Positions 1 to 8,100 of a DNA stretch of 16,482 nucleotides are shown here, in pieces. The notes under the pieces were generated by a model that had not been told where the DNA came from, searched no databases, and was given only the letters and a program-made list of their open reading frames with translations. Source of the DNA: Hamiltosporidium magnivora (lineage: Eukaryota > Microsporidia > Dubosqiidae); NCBI GenBank assembly GCA_004325065.1, contig PITI01000222.1, forward strand, positions 1 through 16,482. The letters are read 5' to 3'. The position numbers and the translations under genes are program-made. Within the stretch, counting starts at the first letter, position 1. Each line of letters begins with the position of its first letter.

Positions 1-315
1 TCCTCCACTACTACCTCCTCCACTACTACCTCCTCCACTACTACCTCCTCCACTACTACCTCCTCCACTACTACCTCCTCCACTACTACCTCCTCCACTA
101 CTACCTCCTCCACTACTACCTCCTCCACTACTACCTCCTCCACTACTACCTCCTCCACTACTACCTCCTCCACTACTACCTCCTCCACTACTACCTCCTC
201 CACTACTACCTCCTCCACTACTACCTCCTCCACTACTACCTCCTCCACTACTACCTCCTCCACTACTACCTCCTCCACTACTACCTCCTCCACTACTACC
301 TCCTCCACTACTACT
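1..315 (-). repeat. 15-bp tandem repeat encoding GSSGG
   Basis: Positions 1-300 are twenty consecutive, perfectly identical copies of a 15-bp unit (tcctccactactacc on the plus strand), followed by one almost complete copy to about 314. Read on the minus strand in the frame of the gene starting at 495, each unit is Gly-Ser-Ser-Gly-Gly. The array continues beyond the window. Complete identity means recent expansion, homogenisation or assembly extension, so the true copy number is not known from this sequence. Confidence 0.97.
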
Positions 316-495
316 ATATCAACTATGACTTGAAGAAGTTTTCCCACTTCCCCCACCTGAATGCGAACTAACCCGACTACTACTTGGTTTGTAAGAACGG
401 CTGCTAAAACTCGCACAAACTCTAGAAATTTTACTTAAGATATTCAATATTATCATTACCCTAATAATCCAAAACATAGATTGTTTATTATTCAT
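1..495 (-). pseudogene. Secreted Gly-Ser repeat protein, interrupted by TGA, open at window edge
   Basis: The ATG at 495 opens 58 codons to a TGA at 321-319. The same frame then stays open for 106 more codons to position 1. Residues 1-28 form a signal peptide (hydrophobic WII...IILN core, cleavage likely after VCA). The mature start is Ser/Arg/Tyr-rich (FSSRSY, then RVSS), followed by SGGGSGKTSSS. After the TGA come YSSSGG and the GSSGG array. In the first 44 residues, 21 are identical without gaps to the gene at 5316, and the promoter is shared, so start and frame are secure. TGA may derive from CGA (Arg), which would give SRYSSS. The function is unknown; a coat or wall protein is an inference. 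The TGA may be a real nonsense mutation, a base error or read-through. The lack of any other stop or frameshift argues that any loss is recent. Confidence 0.7.
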
Positions 496-512
496 GACTG
501 AAATATTTCTTC

Positions 513-552
513 TCTATTTATACCTTTCTTAGAAATGATGAATAAATCAAAT
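513..552 (-). promoter_or_regulatory. Two-part promoter of the Gly-Ser gene
   Basis: On the minus strand, ATTTGATTTATTC (552-540) is followed after 17 bp by TATAAATAGA (522-513), and that after 17 bp by the ATG at 495. Both elements and both spacings are exactly repeated before the paralog at 5316, although the intervening bases differ. The 10-mer is a canonical TATA-type box. The 13-mer is probably a gene-family-specific activator site. Function is inferred from conservation and position. Confidence 0.72.
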
Positions 553-1662
553 CCTTATATGATCATATGTACTTTTCTTATCTCAACTAATTTTTAGGTG
601 TTAAATAAAGCATGGTTCGTGGATCATTTTTTTTCTTGATTTTTTCATTCTTCAGAATCTTTAAAAGTCTGAATTTGACACCGAGCTTCTATTTAAATGA
701 TATTAACATTTGGTTTTTTTAATTTATAACAATTAATCAAAAAATAGTCCGAAAATTTTAATAAGAACACTTTTTTAAACTCGATTGGTACTTTTTAAAA
801 GAATAGATTAATTTTCTTTCAGTAAGAACCAATTATAAAAATATTCTAGTTTTGAAAAATATTCCGAGTAGTTAAATTTGTCCATTACTAACCAAAAAAA
901 AATCATGAACTAAATATTTCAATAATTTTTATTATTCTGTTACATCTTTGTTTATTTTCATGTGTGGAAACTTATTAATTGAATCATAATATTATCTTAA
1001 AGGCTATCATTTTAAGATTTTTGACATTTTTTAAGGAGAGTAATCCATAAAATAAATGTTTCAATATCAAATATATTTTTCTTAAAATAGCAATAATTTT
1101 TTGCGAAATTAATATTCTTTAATATAAGCTTTATTTTATAAAAAAATCTCTTTTTCAATTTTTTTAAAACATAAATTGAAATCTGTTGCAAAAAATACAA
1201 AAAATATAAATCGTTTTTCATATGATGTTTATTCTATATATTAGCAGTTAGCTATTATATTATCATGAAATTTTCCGGAATATAGAATTATATTTAAGCC
1301 AAATAAATACTAGATATATGAACTGTCTTACCCGTATAGGAAGTCATTTACCCATATAGAAACTTATACAAAAATAACAATAAGACAAAAAAATAAGAAG
1401 AAAAAAAAATTAAAAAGGCAAAAAAAATAATAGAACAAACAAAAAGATGCAATAATAATAATAAAAAAAAACAATAAAAAATGCAAAAAATCTGGAAACA
1501 AACAGTATTTGTTTTTCAAAAGTCAATTTATGTGTTTTTACGTATAACTTTTGATATTCTTGGGCCCTTTATTCAAAATCTGGAACTATGTGAGCCAACA
1601 CCTTCTGTAATAATTCAATTTCTTTCTTCATAAAGGCTATTCGTTTTTTTTCTCCTGGTCAA
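553..1662. other. Gene-poor AT-rich spacer
   Basis: No convincing gene is seen. A strongly A-rich, almost T-free tract occupies about 1370-1500 on the plus strand. Just before it, at about 1327-1366, an imperfect tandem pair shares TTACCC and TATAG. A 69-codon minus-strand reading frame (1221-1012) is listed separately as weak. Confidence 0.6.
1012..1221 (-). CDS. Weak candidate small Lys/Phe/Ile-rich protein
   Basis: An ATG-initiated frame of 69 codons begins MKNDLYFLYFLQQ and ends TAA or TAG-type on the minus strand. Composition is dominated by Lys, Phe, Ile, Leu and Asn, the residues that AT-rich random sequence supplies. There is no recognisable domain. The first 15 residues are hydrophobic and could act as a signal, but they lack the conserved features of the secreted genes in this window. 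TATATAGA lies about 10 bp upstream, closer than in those genes. A chance open frame is more likely than a gene. Confidence 0.2.
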   Translation of the reverse strand: MKNDLYFLYFLQQISIYVLKKLKKRFFYKIKLILKNINFAKNYCYFKKNIFDIETFILWITLLKKCQKS

Positions 1663-2445
1663 ATGATTATTATCAAAATATTTTTGAATAATTATCAAGT
1701 CTCATGGTCAAAATGCGATACAGTGGCAATGAAAATCAGAACTTTGTCAATTCGAAAGATATGCGCCTATATATCCAATGTTAAATCTTTTAGGAATAAA
1801 ATTATGTGCTTAAGGCTTCACTCTGCCACAACTGGTATACTGTTTATTTATTCGGTAAATTCTAAATTGTTTTAAATGACCAAGTCTTCTTACACAATTT
1901 TGAATGCTCTTCGTTTTTGGTGGAATAAGCTATGGAAGGCAATATTTATATACTTCTTTGGCTCCTAAATCTCAGATTGGTTATACATATATGAATCTAC
2001 ACCATGATATATTATTTTCAAATACAATTGTAGGAAGATTTCATCCCAATTTTCTATTTTTCATGCCAGATAATACCTTCAATATTAACCTCAAAATAAT
2101 CTTATTGAGTCTTTCGATCCAACTTTTGTTTAGTGGATATTTTATTTATCTTACAAAATCAAAGTTATTAAAAGTGGAAGTTTTGTGAAACACGAATTAT
2201 TGAGTTTCCGGCCGTTATTGCAGTTGTAACACCATTGTGGGTTTTTCAATATAAATATTGGCTCTAACTGGATAGAATATTTATGGCTTTATATTTTCAA
2301 AGGCAAACGAAAAAAGAAATTTAAATCAAAATGTGAAAACTTATGCAATCCACTCATAAATATCCTATTGATTTACATGGTTTCTCAGATTGGCACTTTG
2401 TTTTTGCACGATACGCCACGTATATCGTCAAAGGAGTTGTATTAT
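1663..2445 (+). pseudogene. Decayed multi-pass membrane protein gene
   Basis: Several overlapping plus-strand frames carry protein-like sequence that cannot be read as one gene. One 70-codon frame (1663-1875) is followed by a 94-codon frame (1904-2188) containing SLAPKSQIGYTYMNLHHDI, then a membrane helix (LKIILLSLSIQLLFSGYFIY). A shifted frame continues at about 2185-2260 (IIEFPAVIAVVTPLWVFQYK). Another continues at about 2240-2445 (WIEYLWLYIF, a Lys-rich loop, NPLINILLIYMVSQIG). Hydrophobic segments alternate with polar loops, so the ancestor was probably a polytopic membrane protein, perhaps a transporter. I could not name the family; a faint resemblance to ABC exporter membrane regions is not enough for a call. 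At least two frameshifts are needed. Confidence 0.45.
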
Positions 2446-2903
2446 GTGTAAATTTCGACTTAAATTGATATCTCTTTTTCTTTCAACAATTTGAGGCATA
2501 TTTGATGATTCTTTCATTTAACTTCGAAATGGTGAGTTTTAGAGTTTATATAACATATTTTCATTTCTTTGATAAATTATGTGAAGTCCATCAAGCTTAG
2601 AATGTTGTTTTCAGAAATCGTCTTCAGAGAATGCCTCTTTATAAATATCAAAATTTTCTTATCCAACAGATTGTCGTTTATTAACTCTTAGTTTGTTGTT
2701 TTTCTTTAAAAATTTATTCTTTTCCTTGAAGATAACCAAGAACGCGCATTATGTCTATCAGCTAGGTATTTTTTAGCATTTTATTTCTAACATAGTTAAA
2801 ATAGCCTGCAAAGATTTAATTCTTGCCAAATTTCCCTCAAGAACTATAAGATAAAAATAATAATGAACCCCCTATAGAAAGTTCTTTCGAAAAAAAAAAA
2901 GAA
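2446..2903. other. AT-rich spacer between two decayed genes
   Basis: I see no open frame of useful length, no clear repeat and no RNA gene. Short segments may be further decay products of the flanking pseudogenes. A run of ten A residues lies at 2891-2900. Confidence 0.5.
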
Positions 2904-3402
2904 TTGATAATTTTAAAAATATTAATTTTAATTTACAAAGAGTTTAATGAGTTAAGTCTTATTTATAAGTGTAGAGTTGAGATAATCTCTTATGTGATGA
3001 CCTGGAACGGTATTGTGACAAAATACCATAAATCACACCTAAAAAGACTCGAAATACCCATGAATGTAGAGGCATACATTATGTATATAGTACTTAAAAA
3101 GACAGTCGAAAGAACTTCCTTTGATCGACGAAGAGGACTTGAGTCTGGACCAAATGTCAAAAAGAGCTGGGAGAGAGCGTCAATGGGTGTTAATATGAAA
3201 GCCGAGAGGCATAAACAACCAACACTCCTTTAAAGCAAGTAGACAACGAGGAAGATGGTGTTAAAACGGGCGATACAAAAAATATTTTACCCTTATTTTG
3301 GATGGCATAACCACAGCAGAAAAACCAACAATTAATGCAAATGAAGAGTCGAAGTTGGAGGAAGAGATTGAAGTGGTTGAAATAGTGGAAAGAAATATTT
3401 AA
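2904..3402 (+). pseudogene. Decayed frameshifted gene, possibly retroelement-derived
   Basis: The first frame (first ATG at 2997) encodes a polar, natural-looking protein with MTWNGIVTKYHK, then IVLKKTVERT and SFDRRRGLESG, and stops at 3231-3233. A second frame takes over across the stop (TPLKQVDNEEDGVKTGDTKN) and a third after another shift (ILDGITTAEKPTINANEESK, then Glu-rich), ending at TAA 3400-3402. Each segment is low in the Phe/Ile/Lys/Asn expected of AT-rich noise, which supports a once-coding region with two frameshifts. The TW-G-VTKYHK and RRGLE style reminds me of polyprotein regions of non-LTR retrotransposons in microsporidia, but this is memory-based and unverified. No reverse transcriptase catalytic motif is visible. 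Confidence 0.5.
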
Positions 3403-4866
3403 AAAAGAGAAAATTTGTTAACTTTGAATTTATTTAAATAAATTTTTAAAGGTGTTTAAAAAAAATATTTCTTTGGTTCCTTTATGGGTAAACTCCACCA
3501 TATGGATTCGAAAATTATGATTCCACTAAAAACCGACAGCAAATTCTGATAAATTTGGTATGTTTTTTATTAAAGAATAAAATAATACCATTCCCGCTGA
3601 AAGGTTCATTCTTATGACTCCCTCATATTTATATTTCCAAAAAAAAACTAAAATTCTTAACTTGCGAGAAAAGTAGCGGAATTTCTTTAATCGATAGTTT
3701 TTACAACTTTTTATTTGATAGCTCAGAATGGTTTTTTATAAAATGGCAAAAAATATATCTTAGGAAACTCTAATAATGGGTCTAAATGGAAAAAAATATC
3801 TAGTTATAGTCTTAATCAAGGCATCATAAGTATTTTTATAACTCGATAATAGTTGATAGTTATTTAACCTGCCATTTGGAATTAAAGCCGAGGTACCTGG
3901 AATAATTTTATTAAATTTAGAAACACGCAAATACCCAAATATATTTGGGTGTATATGTTATGTTGACATGAAAGAGAATATTAAGCAGAAAAAGAATTAA
4001 ATCTCACTCAACTTGAAAAAATTACAGCCCTCAAGTGTAGTTTTAAAGTTGAAATGAATCTGAAACTGTTAAAAAACACTATTACAACAATCAACAGGAT
4101 ATTATGGATTAAAATACAGTATAATAGATTGATATAATATTAAAAACCAAATTCAAATCTCAACTGATCTATTGAGTAGGGGAAATTTTTCATTTTATTT
4201 CGAAAGGCCGAGCTTTAAGTTTTTCTGAATTTCTTTTGGTTATAGAAATTTATAGATGCGATTATAAAATGTGTTGGGGCATTATATTAGTGATTTTACT
4301 ACAATAAAAATAAAAATCAAGATAATTTTTGCAACTCAAAGCCACATTTAGCAGGTTAATCTTTGTTTTATGTTAGTTATGGTCTATTAAATGAAAAAAT
4401 TGCATTGTGTCAGTTTTCTAAAATTTAACATTTTTCTAGCATTTAAATAAAATTTTTCTATAATTTCTACTGTTTTTGTTTATCCAGGTTTCTGGGAAGC
4501 AGATTTTAACTCATATACCGAGTTTTTAATATATCTTCTCTTTCTTTTACTGTCGTTTCTTAGAAGGTCGTTCTTTCGTAGGTGGATTAAGCAGGCTCAC
4601 TTTAGGTTTTTAAATGTTGAACAATCTGAAAATAAAGACTAAATAGAAAACAGGAACTCTCAAATTAAAGTCAGCATACAAAAAACTATTTTTTTAATAC
4701 TTTTTATAATTGATACTTAGTGTGTTTTAAATTCTAAAACTATTTATTTCATTTTCCTAAGAAAATGCGATTAAGATAAAAATTAGGAATAAAAAATTAT
4801 AGTTTAACTTAGTTTTAATCATTTCCTGCTTTCATAAAACTAATAACGACTAAATCTCGGATTATA
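3403..4866. other. Gene-free AT-rich spacer
   Basis: No open frame worth calling was found on either strand. The only discrete structure noted is a perfect 18-bp palindrome at 3933-3950. Sequence toward 4866 is the 3' flank of the minus-strand Cys-rich gene. A minus-strand AATAAA lies about 120 bp past its stop, near 4747-4742, which is too weak to call as a polyadenylation site. Confidence 0.55.
3933..3950. repeat. Perfect 18-bp palindrome
   Basis: ACCCAAATATATTTGGGT equals its own reverse complement. There is no loop, so a dimeric protein-binding site would fit better than an RNA hairpin. It is not next to any gene recognised here. Some palindromes are expected by chance in AT-rich DNA, but the GGGT/ACCC arms are unusual for this composition. 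Confidence 0.6.
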
Positions 4867-5316
4867 TTATCTCGGGTTTCTACCACCACAACTACTACAC
4901 CCACCCCCGCCACAACTACTACATCCTCCTCCGCCACCCTGCCTACCGCCGCTACAACTACCTCCTTTGCAGCCACCGCCACCCTGTCTACCGCCGCTAC
5001 AACTACCTCCTTTGCAGCTACCGCCACCCTGTCTACCGCCGCTACAACTACCTCCTTTGCAGCCACCGCCACCCTGCCTACCGCCGCTACAACTACCTCC
5101 TTTACAGCTACCGCCACCCTGCCTACCGCCGCTACAACTACCTCCTTGACAGCCGCTTCTGCTAACACTACCCCCACGAAAACCACTGCTTCTTCTTATA
5201 TTTCTACTACTATAACTTCTCCTACTATAACCTGCATTTACCTTTGAAACTCTTTTTATAAAGTTTAATATTATTGTAAGCTGAATAATCCATAAGAACA
5301 ATTGTTTTCGATTCAT
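4867..5316 (-). CDS. Secreted Cys/Gly-rich repeat protein
   Basis: The 149-residue protein starts at ATG 5316 and ends in TAA. Residues 1-28 are a signal peptide (WII...TIILN core, likely cleavage after VNA). The mature start, GYSRRSYSSR then RRSSGFRGGS, is basic and aromatic and matches the other secreted proteins of the window. From residue 58, five 15-residue units of the form GGSCSGGRQGGG[SG]CK follow, then two CSSCGG blocks. Fourteen cysteines lie at regular intervals between residues 56 and 143, which suggests heavy disulfide cross-linking outside the cell. The start is supported by 21 identities in 44 residues to the paralog at 495 and by the shared promoter. A structural role in a spore wall or coat is plausible but not shown. 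Long frames overlapping on both strands are repeat shadows. Confidence 0.88.
   Translation of the reverse strand: MNRKQLFLWIIQLTIILNFIKRVSKVNAGYSRRSYSSRNIRRSSGFRGGSVSRSGCQGGSCSGGRQGGGSCKGGSCSGGRQGGGGCKGGSCSGGRQGGGSCKGGSCSGGRQGGGGCKGGSCSGGRQGGGGGCSSCGGGGCSSCGGRNPR
4921..5145 (-). repeat. 45-bp coding tandem repeat with 90-bp higher order
   Basis: Five near-identical 45-bp units encode 15 residues each. The position before the last Cys of each unit alternates Ser, Gly, Ser, Gly, so the effective unit is 90 bp. This suggests that a dimer was duplicated rather than single units added one by one. Most differences between copies are single-base transitions. The high Gly/Cys/Arg content makes this one of the most GC-rich parts of the window. 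Confidence 0.93.
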
Positions 5317-5333
5317 ACAATTTATTTTTCAGT

Positions 5334-5373
5334 TCTATTTATATCTTTAGCTACTTTCACGAATAAATCAAAT
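5334..5373 (-). promoter_or_regulatory. Two-part promoter of the Cys-rich gene
   Basis: ATTTGATTTATTC (5373-5361), a 17-bp gap, TATAAATAGA (5343-5334), a 17-bp gap and the ATG at 5316 reproduce exactly the arrangement before the paralog at 495. The gap sequences themselves differ, so the conserved blocks stand out. Co-expression of the two genes is the natural inference. Confidence 0.78.
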
Positions 5374-6688
5374 TTCAAATTAATATTGGAATCAACTTCA
5401 GTTGGCAGGTCAAAAACCAATAAATAAACCGAATTTCACAAATTAATGTAATTTTTTTTATTTTATTTATCCTATTATTTTATTATGTAATTTATTCTGG
5501 CTATCTTTTAAGAATTACGGAGTTCTTATCTTAAAAGAATATTCCGCCAGTTTTAATTTAAAGCTTAAATTCTAGACTCTACCTTAGAACTTTCATAAAA
5601 AAAATTTGATTTTAAGTTTTTTATATCACAAACAAATAAAAACCTGAGTATTTAATTTTATACCAATGAAAAAGTATTCAGAGGTTGAATGTTGTCCAAA
5701 ACGTCCATAATCCTAATTTAGATTTTTTAACCTCATATAGTTAAACCCATTTTGATATAAAAATTAGCCATCATATTTCTATTAAAAAACTATTTTTTTT
5801 AGAACCAAATTTATTCTTGAGCTTTGGATTTCAAATTTCTTTTTTTCCCAACTCTTGGAATCTAATTTAATATCAATTCACATATTGTAATTTCTCTTTT
5901 CAATAGACTCTGTGATAAATTATATGAAAATCATAGATTTTTCATGTTATTTGAAGACTATCTGTATAATTGATTCTTTTTTAGGTTGGTTCGACAATCT
6001 ACGCCTATGCTCAATTTTAAGAGACTGAATTTTGTCTTCATACTGATCAAATCCGGCCATTTGGATTAAATTAACTTAAATAAATCAAGAATATTTCTGT
6101 ATATATTAAATTTATTTAATCTAAGTGAATCATTTAGTAAAATGTAATTTCAAACTGAACTAAAAAAAAATCTTAAAATTATTTTACTTTATGGTCTGTT
6201 TGTATCAATTCTGTAGTAGAATAAGCCAAAACAAATGTAATTTAATTCTTTATAATTTCTTTTATATGGAAACAAAAAAATTGATTTAAATTTTTTATTA
6301 CTAAAAAAGTAAAAACAATTTGATTTTAAATTGGCTTAAATTACTAAAAACATGAACAAATATTTATACAAAATTTTTGAGCAATTTATAAATATAAAGA
6401 GATAATCTTCAACAATAATGATATCAAATACAAATTTTTTGCGTGAACTGTGATGAAACACTGAAAACTATTATAAATATATTTTAAATACTAATTTCTA
6501 ATGTCTTTTATGGATATAAATAGAAATTGGCAAATAAAATTTTTAAATAATTTATGGATATAAATAGATAATTAATTGTAAAAATAATATTTTAAATACA
6601 AATTTTATTACTAAAAATATAAATAAACCACTATAAAAAATTATTTTCTCCTTTTTTTACATTTTTCTTTTCTTACCAATAAACCCAT
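5374..6688. other. Gene-free AT-rich spacer with a small direct repeat
   Basis: No gene is seen on either strand. Near its end, TTATGGATATAAATAGA occurs twice, at 6508-6524 and 6552-6568 (44-bp period), each copy containing the same TATAAATAGA 10-mer as the promoters at 513 and 5334. A TATAAAAA lies at 6632, and the bases AAACCC end 2 bp before the ATG at 6689, recalling the CCC motif described close upstream of many microsporidian start codons. Confidence 0.5.
6508..6568 (+). repeat. Two direct copies of a 17-bp TATA-containing sequence
   Basis: TTATGGATATAAATAGA is present at 6508-6524 and again at 6552-6568. The flanks are AT-rich and only loosely similar. The repeats lie 120-180 bp upstream of the membrane protein gene at 6689, so they could be distal promoter elements or simply a local duplication. 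Confidence 0.6.
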
Positions 6689-7252
6689 ATGAAAAATGAT
6701 TATATTACTGTTCTCAAATCACTCATCAATACATTGGCGAGTGTATCTTTTGTTATATTCTACCATACCAACATAGAAATACGTTCTATTGTTTCTTCTC
6801 TGTTTTTAAATATTGTAAACCCACTTTTAATTTTGCTGAAAATATATTTCAATAAAAAAAACACTAAAAAAAGAAAATATAAAAATTTTAGCATCGAATT
6901 TTTGCTATTTATTTATATATTAGAACTTACAATGATAGTGATATTATGTATAAGTTTAGATGTACATATTGTTCTATTTGTAGCATATTTTTGTAGTATT
7001 TTTGTTTCGAACATTTGTACATTCGTTATACCTAAGAAACAGGTTAGAAATATTCCTTTACGACAATCCAAAAGCCTATTTCAAATATCTTCTATGGAAT
7101 ACGATTATATTGTCAAGAATAATATACTTTTACATAGAAATGAAATTATACAGATTATCGATGTGAATGGAAATGATGTGGTAGTTAGAAAATCTAATGG
7201 AGAAGAATTTCAGGTTAAGAAATGGTTTATAAAAGATGGCTATAATGATTAA
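6689..7252 (+). CDS. Four-helix membrane protein with C-terminal SH3-like domain (Sho1-like)
   Basis: The 187-residue protein has four hydrophobic helices at about residues 7-25, 33-54, 69-90 and 92-114, with a basic loop (NKKNTKKRKYK) between helices 2 and 3. A short linker follows, then an SH3-like domain at about 136-184: MEYDY fits the ALYDY start, NEIIQIIDVNG fits the central strand and turn, and RKSNGEEFQ the distal hairpin. Yeast Sho1, an osmosensor, has the same order of four membrane segments and C-terminal SH3, with both ends in the cytosol, but is about twice as long. Here the usual WW pair and the late Pro of the ligand groove are missing, so ligand choice may differ. An osmotic or surface signalling role is inferred. 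ATG 6689 is the first Met of the frame. Confidence 0.72.
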   Translation: MKNDYITVLKSLINTLASVSFVIFYHTNIEIRSIVSSLFLNIVNPLLILLKIYFNKKNTKKRKYKNFSIEFLLFIYILELTMIVILCISLDVHIVLFVAYFCSIFVSNICTFVIPKKQVRNIPLRQSKSLFQISSMEYDYIVKNNILLHRNEIIQIIDVNGNDVVVRKSNGEEFQVKKWFIKDGYND

Positions 7253-7559
7253 TTTGATTATTTTTTGTGGTTATAGAAATTAAAAATTTTTTTTTTAATG
7301 GAAACTTTAATTAAATGTATAAAAGGTATTTAATTTTCGTTATATATCTTATTTTAATTCTAATGATTAAAAAATTTTTATGGCTAAAAAAATTGTTAAC
7401 GAATTCATTTTCTTACTGAAATTGATTCACAATAATATTTGAGTTATTATATATTTTGTTTTTTCCGGAGGGAGGATAACCATATAAAAAATCATCTCCT
7501 GGCAATATGTATGTGAAATTGTCGTGAAAATCTTTGCTTGCATTTTTGGTGTGAATAAA
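7253..7559. other. AT-rich spacer
   Basis: I see T-rich and A-rich runs after the stop of the membrane protein gene, including a nine-T run near 7290, and a TATAAAAGG at about 7319 followed only by an 18-codon frame. No gene or RNA can be supported. Confidence 0.5.
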
Positions 7560-8100
7560 ACTACACTAGATTTTCCGTTGTTACATTAGGGTTGGTATGA
7601 AGAGGCCTAGGAATTAGATAAACTTTTTACAAAAATCTTTTTTGTTTTTATATATAAATGGCACGCATTGAGCTTAACAGGTGGCTAATTGCCATGTAAA
7701 AGAATTGAAACCCTGCCTTGCTCACTCAATTCAGAAGACTTAGCGCCTGGAAAATATAAAAAATAAAACCCTTTAAATCCAAATGATAAGTAGGAGGCTA
7801 TACCTGTTGGTATGACATTGCACTGTCTAGGTGGACCTCATGTAAGTCTCTGAAATATATCTTAGCTAGATATTTATTGGCTCAGAAAGTGTAGAGTAAT
7901 TGAATGCGGCATAGTCTTGGGAGAGCCCAAGGGGGGGTTTCGGCCTTCGATCACACTCCATGCAACGGACATTAACGAAATCCGAGCAATTGCTTCGCCT
8001 ATTAGTTGGGTTCTATACACCTGGTAGATGAAAGGCTTTGGATTATAGGTATCTTTTGGAGAGGGGTTTTACTGATGGAGTGTTGGAGTAGATGTTATTT
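7560..8100. other. GC-rich island with stem-loops, origin unknown
   Basis: Composition changes abruptly: 7921-7980 is 33 of 60 G+C and 7981-8040 is 27 of 60, against strongly AT-rich flanks. Four short perfect stems are visible: 7658-7663 with 7690-7695, 7702-7708 with 7726-7732, 7857-7862 with 7868-7873, and 7916-7921 with 7926-7931 (CTTGGG, AGAG loop, CCCAAG). Both strands also have short open frames over 7862-8028. The minus frame contains RISLMSVAWSVIEGRNPPLG and the plus frame contains GIVLGEPKGGFRPSITLHA. It may be a structured non-coding RNA or a decayed mobile or transferred sequence. It matches no tRNA, 5S rRNA or spliceosomal RNA signature that I know. Confidence 0.5.
7916..7931 (+). 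repeat. Short GC-rich hairpin
   Basis: CTTGGG and CCCAAG pair perfectly around the loop AGAG. A run of seven G residues begins in the last base of the stem. It lies at the centre of the GC-rich island. It is not followed by a T run that would mark a simple terminator. Confidence 0.7.

Noticed and set aside
1..315. CRISPR or satellite array
   Set aside because: The repeats are contiguous without spacers, and the unit is a multiple of three in frame with a gene, so it is a coding repeat.
319..321. TGA as a sense codon (altered genetic code)
   Set aside because: It is the only in-frame TGA in the firm genes, Trp is written TGG in them, and Arg from CGA explains the site more simply.
4815..5186. 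Overlapping minus-strand frame rich in Val/Ala and a plus-strand Pro/Leu frame (4967-5149) over the Cys-rich gene
   Set aside because: They are alternative readings of the 45-bp repeat, lack a signal peptide or promoter, and show only repeat-driven composition.
7459..7500. Imperfect GGAGGAT / ATCATCTCC inverted repeat
   Set aside because: The pairing is broken by unpaired bases and no more than a few pairs are contiguous.
7938..7965. Possible tRNA T-arm (CTTCGATCAC) in the GC-rich island
   Set aside because: The flanking bases do not form a 5-bp stem, and no acceptor or anticodon arm fits.
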